The position numbers and the translations under genes were made by a program. Shown piece after piece: positions 7,519 through 15,549 of a stretch of 64,000 nucleotides of DNA. The notes below the pieces were generated by a model, which was not told the origin of the DNA, made no database searches, and was given only the letters and a program-made list of their open reading frames with translations. The DNA comes from Denitrificimonas caeni (lineage in GTDB: Bacteria > Pseudomonadota > Gammaproteobacteria > Pseudomonadales > Pseudomonadaceae), in assembly GCF_905120345.1 (NCBI RefSeq), contig NZ_CAJHOA010000005.1:1-64000 (forward strand). The letters are read 5' to 3'. Every line of letters starts with the position of its first letter. Within the stretch, counting starts at the first letter, position 1.

Positions 7519-7851
7519 TTGTCTGAGCTGAAAATAATAGGTCTTTTTCTCGTCACCGCGCTAGCAGAGATCGTTGGTTGTTATTTGCCTTATCTCTGGC
7601 TTCGTGAGGGAAAATCCATCTGGCTTTTGGTGCCAGCTGCGCTGAGTTTTGCAGCATTTGCGTGGTTACTGTCGCTCCATCCCACCGCTGCTGGTCGGGT
7701 CTATGCTGCGTATGGTGGTGTGTATATTTTTATGGCGATCATGTGGCTTTGGGCTGTTGATGGGATTCGCCCAACCGTTTGGGATTTGGTTGGCTCTGTC
7801 GTTGCGTTGGTGGGTATGGCTATCATTATGTTTGGGCCGCGCACCACATAA
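7519..7851 (+). CDS. ynfA: YnfA family (UPF0060) membrane protein, integron cassette
   Basis: 110 residues, four membrane helices, with the family signatures [39 protein letters not shown] and MWLWAVDG. YnfA proteins are small-multidrug-resistance-like inner-membrane proteins with uncertain substrates. The TTG at 7519 is chosen because it gives the family's usual 108-110 residues and has AAGAGG nine bases upstream; the upstream ATG lies in the attC. Confidence 0.9.
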   Translation: MSELKIIGLFLVTALAEIVGCYLPYLWLREGKSIWLLVPAALSFAAFAWLLSLHPTAAGRVYAAYGGVYIFMAIMWLWAVDGIRPTVWDLVGSVVALVGMAIIMFGPRTT

Positions 7852-7943
7852 CCAACTGGTGTAGTTCGTTCCGGGTCTCAGGCCCTGCAGCGGGCGTCGA
7901 TTTCGCTGTGCTACACGGGCGTTGCTAAACAAGAGCGTTAGGT
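7846..7943 (+). other. attC site with a second core
   Basis: CATAACCAACTGGTGTAG at the left pairs with CTACACGGGCGTTGC at the right, closing at about 7925. A further TAAACAAGAGCGTTAGG follows at once, adding a second right-hand core. This may be a scar of an empty mini-cassette. Confidence 0.6.
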
Positions 7944-7961
7944 CTTTTTTGGAGATTATTT

Positions 7962-8315
7962 ATGAGTTGGTTGATTACTAAGTACATGCTCACCGCAGCA
8001 GTTGTGGTGTTAATCTCTGAGGCCGCAAAACGCAGCGACAAACTCGGTGGACTCATTGCGGCACTGCCCTTAGTGACGTTTCTTGCGCTTATATGGCTCT
8101 ACGTTGAAAAACAACCAATGGAAAAAATTTCCAATCATGCTTGGTATACTTTCTGGTACGTGATTCCTACCTTACCTATGTTCCTCGCATTTCCCCTATT
8201 ACTTCCGCGCTTTGGGTTCTGGCTCACGATGCTGATGAGTATTGGTATTACCATATTTTGTTTTGCGACTTTTTCATTCGTGGTTCGCCAATTTGGAATC
8301 CAATTACTACCGTGA
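7962..8315 (+). CDS. DUF3147 family membrane protein, integron cassette
   Basis: 117 residues with four predicted membrane helices (about 8-22, 32-50, 65-84, 88-112). It has the features I associate with DUF3147: ISEAAKRSDKLGGLIAALP near the N-terminus and WYTFWYVIPTLPMF in the middle. GGAG lies eight bases before the ATG. It is flanked by attC sites on both sides. Function unknown. Confidence 0.75.
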   Translation: MSWLITKYMLTAAVVVLISEAAKRSDKLGGLIAALPLVTFLALIWLYVEKQPMEKISNHAWYTFWYVIPTLPMFLAFPLLLPRFGFWLTMLMSIGITIFCFATFSFVVRQFGIQLLP

Positions 8316-8319
8316 TAAA

Positions 8320-8397
8320 ACTTAACAAGGCCATTAAATTCGCTTCCTTTGGTTGTCCGACGCTCGCAAGCTCGCGCGGTTTATGACAGCGTTATAG
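8320..8397 (+). other. attC site
   Basis: CTTAACAAGGCCATTAAATTCGC at the left and GCGCGGTTTATGACAGCGTTATAG at the right, with an inner hairpin CGCTCGCAAGCTCGCG. The core is GCGTTATAG. Confidence 0.6.
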
Positions 8398-8421
8398 CTT
8401 CAAAAATATAAAGAGGATTTT

Positions 8422-8844
8422 ATCATCAACGAAAAATATAATTCCAACTCTGCTCGCCGAAAGCCTTGGGTTTTTATTGGCGTCATCGCATCCATATTGA
8501 TATTTCTAGGGCTTATATTTACGACAATGCCTAAAGGTTTTAAGATGACCCACGAGCAAATAGGTACCGGTAAGCCGGCTCTGGTGTTTGTCTACGATCC
8601 AAACCTTGGCGTTAGCGTAAGCCAGACTGAGCAAATGAATAAAGCTCGCGATCAGCTTGGCGACCAAGCTTTCTTTCTCGTCGCCCAAATTCACACTCCA
8701 GAGGGCGACCAGTTGATCGCTGCACACGATGCCAGCATGGCGGAGCTTTTACTCTTCGATGCATCTGGAAGGATGATTAAAAGGCAGCACGCCCTGAAGA
8801 ATGCTAACGAGTTAATCCAGTGGATCGCGGTGGATGCGCCTTAA
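8422..8844 (+). CDS. Membrane-anchored thioredoxin-like protein, integron cassette; no standard start codon
   Basis: The open frame begins after a TAG at 8396 and includes one N-terminal membrane helix (WVFIGVIASILIFLGLIF) and a soluble domain (PALVFVYDPN, later FFLVAQIHTPEG, LLLFDASGRMI) that suggests a thioredoxin-like fold without a CxxC. No ATG, GTG or TTG lies before the helix. AAGAGGA at 8411-8417 sits at the right distance from tandem ATC codons at 8422 and 8425, so an ATC start or a mutated ATG is likely. The first standard start is TTG at 8497, inside the helix. About 140 residues if started at 8422. Confidence 0.5.
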   Translation: MINEKYNSNSARRKPWVFIGVIASILIFLGLIFTTMPKGFKMTHEQIGTGKPALVFVYDPNLGVSVSQTEQMNKARDQLGDQAFFLVAQIHTPEGDQLIAAHDASMAELLLFDASGRMIKRQHALKNANELIQWIAVDAP

Positions 8845-8897
8845 TTTTGGAGTGATGTTTTATTGAAATACGCGCGGACAGCCGCAGTTTGTCTCAT

Positions 8898-8935
8898 ATA
8901 AACAAGGACGCAGCACAGCTGCGCTATGCGTAAAG
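8898..8935 (+). other. Short degenerate attC-like site
   Basis: TATAAACAAGGACGCAGC pairs with GCTGCGCTATGCGTAAAG around a very small loop. The right core has lost a T (GCGTAAAG for GCGTTAAAG). It separates the thioredoxin-like and HNH cassettes. Confidence 0.4.
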
Positions 8936-8950
8936 AGATCGAAGTGAACT

Positions 8951-9265
8951 ATGGCAAATAATTGGAATATTCCCGCTGAACTAGAGCGGGAAATCAGAGA
9001 GCGAGACAACCTCTGCGTCTACTGCGGAAACGAGTTTCTTTCACATAAAGAATCGACGAAAGTCTCCGCAAGCTTGGAGCACATCATTGATATTGCTTCA
9101 ATAATCACAAGAGAAAATATCTGCCTCTGTTGTCGCGGCTGTAATGTTAGCAAAGGTCAAAAGCAGCTCTCAGTTTGGCTGCAAACTAATTATTGTAAAG
9201 CGCGAGACATTAGTCCTGATTCAGTTGCCCCCATAATCAAGCAGGCAATCGCAAATGGGCAATAG
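8951..9265 (+). CDS. HNH endonuclease family protein, integron cassette
   Basis: 104 residues with an HNH/zinc-finger nuclease core: CVYCG at about 24-28, SLEHIID (catalytic His) at about 43-49, and NICLCCRGCNVSKG at about 57-70, giving four Cys metal ligands and the Asn/His pattern. The ATG at 8951 follows a GAAGTG ribosome site. Such small HNH proteins occur in phages and cassettes; the DNA target is unknown. Confidence 0.85.
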   Translation: MANNWNIPAELEREIRERDNLCVYCGNEFLSHKESTKVSASLEHIIDIASIITRENICLCCRGCNVSKGQKQLSVWLQTNYCKARDISPDSVAPIIKQAIANGQ

Positions 9266-9269
9266 AGTC

Positions 9270-9355
9270 ACGCATAACAAGATGCTTAAGTTTGTTCCGG
9301 CCTTCGACCTCCGCCGAATGTTCTTGTCAGTGCACCGCTTAGCTAAGCATTACAT
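9270..9355 (+). other. attC site
   Basis: GCATAACAAGATGCTTAAG at the left pairs with CTTAGCTAAGCATTACA at the right. The right core reads GCATTACA, one base off GTTRRRY. Confidence 0.55.
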
Positions 9356-9400
9356 TCCTATCAAATACTGGCGTATATTTTGACATTGGTATTAGATTAA

Positions 9401-9982
9401 ATGATATTAAAAGACATGCCATCAGAAAAGATTTTACTTTTCGAGGTTTTATATCATTGGACTTCAATAGACGATGCGTTAGCGATTCTGAACAGCAAAT
9501 TAATATATGGAGAGGATCATGGTAAACATGCAAACTTTTCAGTAAATAAAAGAATTGATATTGCCAAATCAAAAGAAGTTTGCTTGAGGTTTAAGTTTAA
9601 TGGTAAACATTAAATGATGTTTGGGGATACATTTGATACCGCAGACGCCCCATTGAATTCACATAACACAATATTTCATTTATTTAGCCGCGGCGATCCG
9701 GAGTCAATCTATACAGACGATGGCTGGAGTAACTTAGGCTATTGGCAGAGTAATGTATACCCGCATACCTTAGGGTTAACGTTTGATGGGATAGAATGTT
9801 GGGATTCAAAATATTGGGATGGGTTACTAGAGCAAACCTTACCATCAAAACCATCACGTTTTATTTTTTGGAATTATAAAGAACGGTTTCAGTTTTATAC
9901 CAGAATTGTTGAAAGTAAAACTCGACAAAACAATTTGATCAAAAAAAGTAAAAAAAATAATGGCCAAAAAATAAAAACGTAA
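9401..9982 (+). pseudogene. Hypothetical cassette gene with an in-frame stop
   Basis: One frame of 193 codons is interrupted by a single TAA at 9611-9613, between FKFNGKH and MMFGDTFD. A TAT-to-TAA change would explain it. The N-terminus (LYHWTSIDDALAILNSKLIYGEDHG) resembles the opening of ADP-ribosyltransferase-like proteins, but this is only a suggestion. The rest (DDGWSNLGYWQ, RFIFWNYKERFQFY) is not recognised. An ATG directly after the stop could restart translation. AT-rich compared with its neighbours. Confidence 0.5.
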
Positions 9983-10093
9983 GTTCACAAAGAATGTAAA
10001 AAATTAATTAAACGGACAAAAATAGTTGGCTTTTACTCGTTCCTCGTTAATTTTAGCCTGCTATTTTATTGCCACTTACCAAGGCGTTATGCT
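9980..10093 (+). other. attC site, long degenerate VCR-like type
   Basis: The right part CCACTTACCAAGGCGTTATGC is well formed. The inner arms AAAATAGTTGGC and GCCTGCTATTTT pair with mismatches. The left core is poorly preserved (AAGTTCACAAAG). Its form resembles the site at 6987-7086. Confidence 0.5.
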
Positions 10094-10128
10094 TAAAAAT
10101 CAAAAAAAATAACGGAGTACAGTTTCTA

Positions 10129-10878
10129 GTGGATTTAAGTTCAGAGGTATTGATAGCTGTTACATTTATATTATTTTTTGCAGCCCTTATTCATGGGTGC
10201 ATCGGATTTGGATTTCCGATGGTGGCAACACCCTTATTGGCACTTGTTACTGATATTCAGACAGCAATTGTATTAACATTAATCCCAACACTTCTAGTTA
10301 ATCTAGCTAGTATAGCCAGTGAGGGGAACATACTGTATGCCTTACGTCACCATCTCTCACTGGCATTATTGGCAATGGCGGGAAGTGCTATAGGGACTAT
10401 AATATTAATATTTACTAATTCTAATATTTTTGAAGCTCTTCTTGGTTTAGTAATTATAACTTACTTGCTCTCTGACAAAATAAAAATAAATCTGTCATGG
10501 GTTTATATCTATCCACGTCTATCGAAGGTTGTTTTTGGAGTTTCAGCGGGAATATTGGGTGGGCTTACTAATGTCATGGCTCCAATTCTTATTATATATT
10601 CACTAGAATCAAAACATACAAAAAGTGAAACAATTCAGGCGTCAAATTTCTGCTTTATGTTTGGAAAAATTATTCAATTGGTGTTGTTTTCTATTCATGG
10701 TAATTTTAACCTAAGTGAACTTTCGACTTCTTCGATAATGCTTATCGTCGTTTCACTTGCATTGTATCTTGGAATTAACTTTAAAAAGAAAATTAATGTA
10801 AATATCTATAAAAGAGTTCTTAGAGCATTTCTATCTGTCTTGGCAATGATTTTACTTATTAAATTTGCATATATTTAG
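10129..10878 (+). CDS. TauE/SafE family permease, integron cassette
   Basis: 249 residues, about eight membrane helices in two repeats, with the TauE/SafE marks HGCIGFGFPMVATPLLAL at the N-terminus and GVSAGILGGLTNVMAPIL in the second half. The family exports sulfite, sulfonates or other small anions; the substrate here is unknown. The GTG at 10129 has CGGAG upstream; the ATG at 10069 would begin inside the preceding attC. Strongly AT-rich and flanked by attC sites, so acquired. It is long for a cassette gene. Confidence 0.8.
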   Translation: MDLSSEVLIAVTFILFFAALIHGCIGFGFPMVATPLLALVTDIQTAIVLTLIPTLLVNLASIASEGNILYALRHHLSLALLAMAGSAIGTIILIFTNSNIFEALLGLVIITYLLSDKIKINLSWVYIYPRLSKVVFGVSAGILGGLTNVMAPILIIYSLESKHTKSETIQASNFCFMFGKIIQLVLFSIHGNFNLSELSTSSIMLIVVSLALYLGINFKKKINVNIYKRVLRAFLSVLAMILLIKFAYI

Positions 10879-10940
10879 ATATAACAATCGTATCCAATTG
10901 ACCTCCGCTTCGCTATGGCAATTGATGCAAGGCGTTAATA
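10878..10940 (+). other. attC site, last of the array
   Basis: GATATAACAATCGTATCCAATTG pairs with CAATTGATGCAAGGCGTTAATA around a TTCG-like loop (CTCCGCTTCGCTATGG). Both cores are intact. No further cassettes are seen to the right. Confidence 0.7.
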
Positions 10941-11025
10941 CGTTCTTCATTCCGGTGATGCTGGTGCGATGGAGTAGGCAGGCATAACCTAGTCCAGTGA
11001 GCCAGACACCGCCTACTCGCTGGCG

Positions 11026-11913
11026 CTAGGTGTCACGCTCTGATTCGGTAAGCGGCTGTGGGTTGCGGATACGGTGGTGGCGGGCAAACTTTCCACGCTC
11101 TGCTTTCTGCGCCTGCTTAAGCGTAGATTCGGCCACGGATGCAGGGGAGGCCAGACCGAGTTCCTGCAACGCTGTTTCCGCCTGCGCTGCCCGTGCTTCG
11201 AAGGCGTGCAAAGCAACCAAGGTTTTCTTATCGAGGCGTCCCTTAGACTCGAAGTACTTCAGTCGCGGGTAGCGCCCGGCCAATGCAACCCCCCAGTCAA
11301 GTGCAGGGTTCCACCATGAGTTAATTTCTCGACCCTTGCCGGCACGATGCTGCTCTAGCACGTCATCCAGTGCACCATTTAACAGTTTCAGGTCAAAATC
11401 GGTGCCTGACACAGAATCATTGGACTCAGCAGCATAGGCGTCAACGCCGGTTCGCGAAGGCCCAGTGCGGGTATCGCGATAGGGGGCGAGGGTCATCATA
11501 TCGCTGGCCAGCACCGGCTCGTTGACCGGCAAACGGACAGCCTCGGGATCGCCCATCAGCTGGCCCCAGGACATACGAATAAAGGTGTGCTGATCTTCCA
11601 TGCCGGGATGCGTGCAGCGCAGTCCGATAGCATAGGCTTCTAGGGGTTCCTGCAGAAACTGAAATCCAGTGTAACGCGCCCAACGCACCACAAGAAACTC
11701 ATGGGCAGCAGCGCCGGGCAGATGGAAATTAACCTCTTGCAGGTAGTCCAGCACGATCTGCACCTGTGCGTCCGACAGCTCAATATCCTCGTGCAGCGGG
11801 TACATACCTTCAAAGGTGTTGCGCACCGGCCTGGGTCGCGCGGCAATGTAAGCATCGAGCTCGGCTTGGGTACGTGGGCGTGTGTTTTTCAGCGTTATAC
11901 TTTTTTTCAACAT
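11026..11913 (-). CDS. Hypothetical protein linked to the Mo-oxidoreductase operon
   Basis: 295 residues, soluble, no signal peptide or membrane helix, and no family I recognise. It is acidic in the middle and basic near the C-terminus (KQAQKAERGKFARHHRIR). Visible stretches include HEFLVVRWARYTGFQFL and INSWWNPALDWGVALAGRYPRLKYF. It starts 32 bases after the oxidoreductase stop, with GGAAG upstream, so it is the third gene of the operon. The high GC matches its two partners and differs from the array to its right. It may be an accessory or partner of the enzyme. Confidence 0.65.
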   Translation of the reverse strand: MLKKSITLKNTRPRTQAELDAYIAARPRPVRNTFEGMYPLHEDIELSDAQVQIVLDYLQEVNFHLPGAAAHEFLVVRWARYTGFQFLQEPLEAYAIGLRCTHPGMEDQHTFIRMSWGQLMGDPEAVRLPVNEPVLASDMMTLAPYRDTRTGPSRTGVDAYAAESNDSVSGTDFDLKLLNGALDDVLEQHRAGKGREINSWWNPALDWGVALAGRYPRLKYFESKGRLDKKTLVALHAFEARAAQAETALQELGLASPASVAESTLKQAQKAERGKFARHHRIRNPQPLTESERDT

Positions 11914-11945
11914 AATAACAGGGACTTCCTTTTTTTCGCGGACGG

Positions 11946-13463
11946 TCAGATCAGTTGGTTGCGGTCGTAGAAATCCGTGTCCTCGAAGTAGCCACCACGG
12001 CCCTCAAGGATAATATCGTAGCGGTTGACCACCTCAATACGATCAAGCCATTTCAGGCTGCGAAACCCGGTCGAGCTTTCTAAGCGCAGGCGCACCGGTC
12101 CGCCATTTTTGGCCGGAATCTCGCCTTCGTCATTGAGTTCAAAGGCAATCAGCGTCTGTGGCATCCGCGCCTCAACCATGGGTGTCGACACGTAGTAAGT
12201 GCCCCCATCGTACAAGGTGTCATCGCGGCCCATGTTCTGGAAGCTGGTGTACACCACGTCAGTTGCGCCGGGCAAGGGCCCAGCCAGTTCGAGGAGGTCC
12301 GACACGGTAATGCCGCGCCAGCGCCCAATCGAGGTGAAACCCTGCACACAGTGGTGCAGCGTGGTCTGCGAATGGCCCGCGGCAAGCTCGCGCAGTTCGG
12401 CAATGGTCAGTGTCATTGGCCGTTCAACGTAACCACCGATCTCCAGCACGTAGTCGTCCTCGTAGCAGTTGGCCATAAGCGCCAGATACTCCTCGGTTTC
12501 TGGTGGTCGCCCGCTGCCACGGAAGTTGTGGGTGGTGTTCTCCAGGCCCACGTCCTTACCGGTGATGTTCGAGCGATCGTAATGCATGCGCGCGGGCAGT
12601 TTGTACAGCAGATTCGACCAAGGCCGCACAATCAGGTTATGCAACCTCTCAACGGCACGACCGTCTGCCAAGGTCCAGCGCGTGGCGACCACGTGCAGGA
12701 CGACTACGAGGATGAGGCCGATAGTGAAAATGGATCCGCCCAAAACAGGATTATTGGAGTGCCCCAATACCATCTTTGATGTCTCGTGCAGATAGCCGTG
12801 AAGAAAGACCAACGGCACGTGGATGATGAAGAATGCGACGTAACCAACCAAGCACAGAAAGTGCGTGCTACGGATCACTTGGCGGCCACCGAGTGCACGG
12901 GTCATGCGCGAAAAATGGTTGGCAATGGCCGGCGACTGAAATGCACCGGTCAGGATCACCAAAGGCGTCAGTACCAGCATCACAAAACCGTACGACAGTT
13001 GCTGCAGGGCATTAAACACCATGCCATCGACGGGTTGCGGCATGGTGAAGGCAAGGTAGGCCAGCATATCCTGGCCCGCCTGAGCAAACGTGTCCCAACT
13101 GGTGGGCACATAGCGCCGCCACTGACCGGTCGCCAGCAGTAACACGAAGTAGGTTATCCAGCAGGTGACAAAACCCGTAACCGCCATGAAATGCCAGTAA
13201 CGGCCGAGACCCAGCAGGCCACGCCCGGGCAGGGAAATGCGCGGGGAATAATCGCTGTATTCACCGCCCACCGTATAGTACTTATGCTTGGCCTCCTCCT
13301 GCACCGTAAACTGCGCCCAGGCTGTGCCAGGTACAGTATGTTGCGAGCGGTAAAGCTTGGGGTAGGTACCCAGAATCTCGAGGCCCGAGCGCACCAAGAA
13401 TGTAATAAAGATGATGTTAAGGAAGTGCTCCACACGAAGCCACCAGGGAAACCCGAGATCCAT
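11946..13463 (-). CDS. Fused cytochrome b561-type / sulfite oxidase-type molybdopterin oxidoreductase
   Basis: 505 residues. Residues 1-265 hold about five membrane helices (12-30, 92-112, 155-175, 200-222, 243-262) with histidines suited to haem b (His13, His91, His201, His215, His222). Residues about 325-485 are an oxidoreductase molybdopterin-binding domain; LHHCVQGFTSIGRW supplies the Cys (residue 372) that would bind Mo, and GGPVRLRLESSTGFRSLKW follows. The layout is like MsrP and MsrQ joined in one chain, but in reverse order. No Tat signal is seen. The ATG at 13463 follows AAGGG; the substrate is unknown. Confidence 0.8.
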   Translation of the reverse strand: MDLGFPWWLRVEHFLNIIFITFLVRSGLEILGTYPKLYRSQHTVPGTAWAQFTVQEEAKHKYYTVGGEYSDYSPRISLPGRGLLGLGRYWHFMAVTGFVTCWITYFVLLLATGQWRRYVPTSWDTFAQAGQDMLAYLAFTMPQPVDGMVFNALQQLSYGFVMLVLTPLVILTGAFQSPAIANHFSRMTRALGGRQVIRSTHFLCLVGYVAFFIIHVPLVFLHGYLHETSKMVLGHSNNPVLGGSIFTIGLILVVVLHVVATRWTLADGRAVERLHNLIVRPWSNLLYKLPARMHYDRSNITGKDVGLENTTHNFRGSGRPPETEEYLALMANCYEDDYVLEIGGYVERPMTLTIAELRELAAGHSQTTLHHCVQGFTSIGRWRGITVSDLLELAGPLPGATDVVYTSFQNMGRDDTLYDGGTYYVSTPMVEARMPQTLIAFELNDEGEIPAKNGGPVRLRLESSTGFRSLKWLDRIEVVNRYDIILEGRGGYFEDTDFYDRNQLI

Positions 13464-13476
13464 TAAAAAACCCTTA

Positions 13477-14004
13477 TCAGTCCATAAAATTTTGCTTGTC
13501 GGGAGCCGCAACGATCATCCCGTAGCGCAGTGCCCAAAACAGCACCATATAGGCGATGGAGGCCAGCAGCGTCAGATTCCAAATTGCGGCGGAAACGACA
13601 CTGGCGCCATTCCAAACATAGGGCGCATTGCCCAGCAGGCCGGCAATGTAGACCAGCAGGGAAGACAGCGCGATGGTCAACCCCCATGTCCAGATGCGGA
13701 CAGAGGTCAGCAAAGCAACGGCGACGAACACGGCGGCAGCCCCGAAAATACTCCATAGCACTGGGGTCGCGAAAAGAAATGGCGCGTGGTTCGATAGCGC
13801 AACAGCCGCTGAAGCAGCGCCAACCACGGCAATCACAGCGATGAGTAGCAGCCGGGTGGTCTTTGGCAGATTGATACGGATGTAGCGCAACAGCGGAGCG
13901 CGTTTTTTGCCCGGTTTGATGTGTTCAAGGACTGGCTGAGTCGCGTTTGGGGTGCCACGAAAGTCCACACCAGCACGCAGAGCAGGAGAGTTTTCGTCTT
14001 CCAT
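13477..14004 (-). CDS. Membrane protein, first gene of the Mo-oxidoreductase operon
   Basis: 175 residues: a cytoplasmic N-terminal stretch of about 50 residues, then four membrane helices (about 52-70, 74-98, 102-122, 140-160). GGAGG lies before the ATG at 14004. The stop is 13 bases upstream of the oxidoreductase start, so the two are co-translated. No family is recognised; a quinone-interacting or assembly subunit is possible. Confidence 0.65.
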   Translation of the reverse strand: MEDENSPALRAGVDFRGTPNATQPVLEHIKPGKKRAPLLRYIRINLPKTTRLLLIAVIAVVGAASAAVALSNHAPFLFATPVLWSIFGAAAVFVAVALLTSVRIWTWGLTIALSSLLVYIAGLLGNAPYVWNGASVVSAAIWNLTLLASIAYMVLFWALRYGMIVAAPDKQNFMD

Positions 14005-14040
14005 TGCTATGTACTGCCTCCATCGAAAATCATTAATCAC

Positions 14041-14570
14041 CGGTCGGTGTTCAGCACAGCTACCAACCCTACAATATGAAGAGTATCTTCAACAAACAGC
14101 CCACCACCGTTAGTGCTCTCCCTGCCTGTGCAAATGCTGCGCTAGGGAGCCATTTGGTACAGCGAGGCGAGCCCAAAGGGTATGAACCCTACCAGATTTT
14201 TCCAAAAATCGGGACGCCAGTTAAAATAGCTCCGATATTTGACTCTGTCCGAGATAGTGTTTTCGGCAAAGTATGTGGTTCGATATTGGATTATTGATAC
14301 CAGCACCATCATTATTCCTCGGGTATGGCTTGGAGACTGAACGATAGCAATTTGGCCAGATGCGGCACTCGGATACCGTTGTCTGCGCTTCGCTATGTCA
14401 AAGTCACCTGTGAGTTGAGCTTTGTTAAAAGATCGATAGGTGTTTCAGTGCTGTTTAAACAGCGTTAGCGATAACTCAAACAGACGCGAAAGTGTGTTGT
14501 GTTACAGTGTGCTAGCACGTTTCTTTGCAGCGTAGCAAACTCAAAATATAACAGTTAAGGAACATAAATT
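14041..14570. other. Intergenic region upstream of the peroxiredoxin
   Basis: Divergent promoter region for the Mo operon (minus) and the peroxiredoxin (plus). An open frame at 14076-14297 has no ribosome site and no recognisable protein. Around 14455-14475, GTTTAAACAGCGTTAGCG looks like an integron core but has no paired left arm. TTAAGGAAC before 14571 is the peroxiredoxin ribosome site. Confidence 0.4.
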
Positions 14571-15227
14571 ATGTCCATTCGCATTGATGATATTGCTCCA
14601 GATTTTACTGTAGATTCCACAGCCGGCCAGCTTAACTTCCATGAGTGGGTTGGTGACAGTTACGCTATTTTATTTTCGCATCCAAAAGACTTTACTCCGG
14701 TCTGTACCACGGAATTTGGTGCCGTTGCTCGACTTGCTCCGGAGTTTGCTAAGCGCAATACCAAGGTCATGGGTGTGTCTGTGGACAGTGTTGAAGAGCA
14801 TGTAAAGTGGAAGCGCGATATTGAAGCGTTTTCAGGTGCGCCAGCAGACTTCCCAATCATTGATGACACCTCATTAGATGTGTCTAAATTGTACGATATG
14901 CTGCCAGCGGGCGCTTACTTGCCTGAATCTCGCACAGCAGCGAACAGCGCAACAGTACGTACTGTATTTATTATTGGACCTGACAAAAAAGTACGCCTGA
15001 CCATGTCTTACCCAATGTCTGTAGGGCGCAACTTTGCTGAAATTCTACGTGCTTTGGATGCGATTCAAATCACTGATGGTGCGGCTCTTGCAACACCGGC
15101 TGACTGGGTTCCGGGTCAGGATGTGATTGTGGGCTTAAGTCTCAATGATGAGCAGGCGAAAAAAGAGTTTGGTGATATCGATATTAAATTGCCTTACTTG
15201 CGCTTTACTAAGGCACCTGCGAAGTAA
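14571..15227 (+). CDS. 1-Cys peroxiredoxin (Prx6/LsfA type)
   Basis: 218 residues with the thioredoxin fold and the Prx6 active site FTPVCTTE (peroxidatic Cys at about residue 45) plus the C-terminal Prx6 arm (TPADWVPGQDVIVG, later LPYLRFTK). It reduces hydrogen peroxide and organic peroxides in the cytoplasm using a monothiol or glutathione partner. It is monocistronic, with an AAGGAAC ribosome site and a strong terminator at 15252-15281. The family's length and all key residues are present. Confidence 0.92.
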   Translation: MSIRIDDIAPDFTVDSTAGQLNFHEWVGDSYAILFSHPKDFTPVCTTEFGAVARLAPEFAKRNTKVMGVSVDSVEEHVKWKRDIEAFSGAPADFPIIDDTSLDVSKLYDMLPAGAYLPESRTAANSATVRTVFIIGPDKKVRLTMSYPMSVGRNFAEILRALDAIQITDGAALATPADWVPGQDVIVGLSLNDEQAKKEFGDIDIKLPYLRFTKAPAK

Positions 15228-15251
15228 GTCATTTAGCCGGTTTGCAGATAA

Positions 15252-15281
15252 AGAGGGTTGAAGTATTTCAGCCCTCTTTTT
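15252..15281 (+). terminator. Rho-independent terminator of the peroxiredoxin gene
   Basis: AGAGGGTTGAA pairs with TTTCAGCCCTCT, followed by a run of T. Confidence 0.85.
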
Positions 15282-15394
15282 GTTAACAGGTTATACCAAG
15301 CAGCTGTCGTTTGATGATGGACAAAAAGGTATACGAGCGAATGTCAGTGCCCTAGGTGCAGTAGAAACCAGCATGATCAAGGAAATATTTGTCG

Positions 15395-15537
15395 AAGGAG
15401 CTGCAGAAGTGCTGGAGATGCAGGCCTTATTGCCAGCGCCATATTTTGTGATTGCGCGCAAGAAAAAGCACTACTGGCAGGTGCAAGAACGGATTTTTGA
15501 TTACCAAGGCAGCTACCGTAAAGCCTATGAAAGATAA
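15395..15537 (+). pseudogene. 3' fragment of a radD-like helicase gene
   Basis: The frame ends ALLPAPYFVIARKKKHYWQ and then VQERIFDYQG.YRKA.ER-stop, nearly identical to the C-terminus of the intact RadD at 29934-31715. Upstream of about 15395 the similarity is lost. This is a relic of a second copy, without promoter or helicase motifs. Confidence 0.75.
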
Positions 15538-15549
15538 AGCGGGGTAGGT

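Noticed and set aside
12149-13435. Multiple open frames on both strands in the GC-rich Mo operon
   Set aside because: High GC lengthens spurious frames; only the annotated ones show protein families or operon spacing.
14076-14297. Open frame in the peroxiredoxin upstream region
   Set aside because: No ribosome site, no recognisable protein, and atypical codon use.
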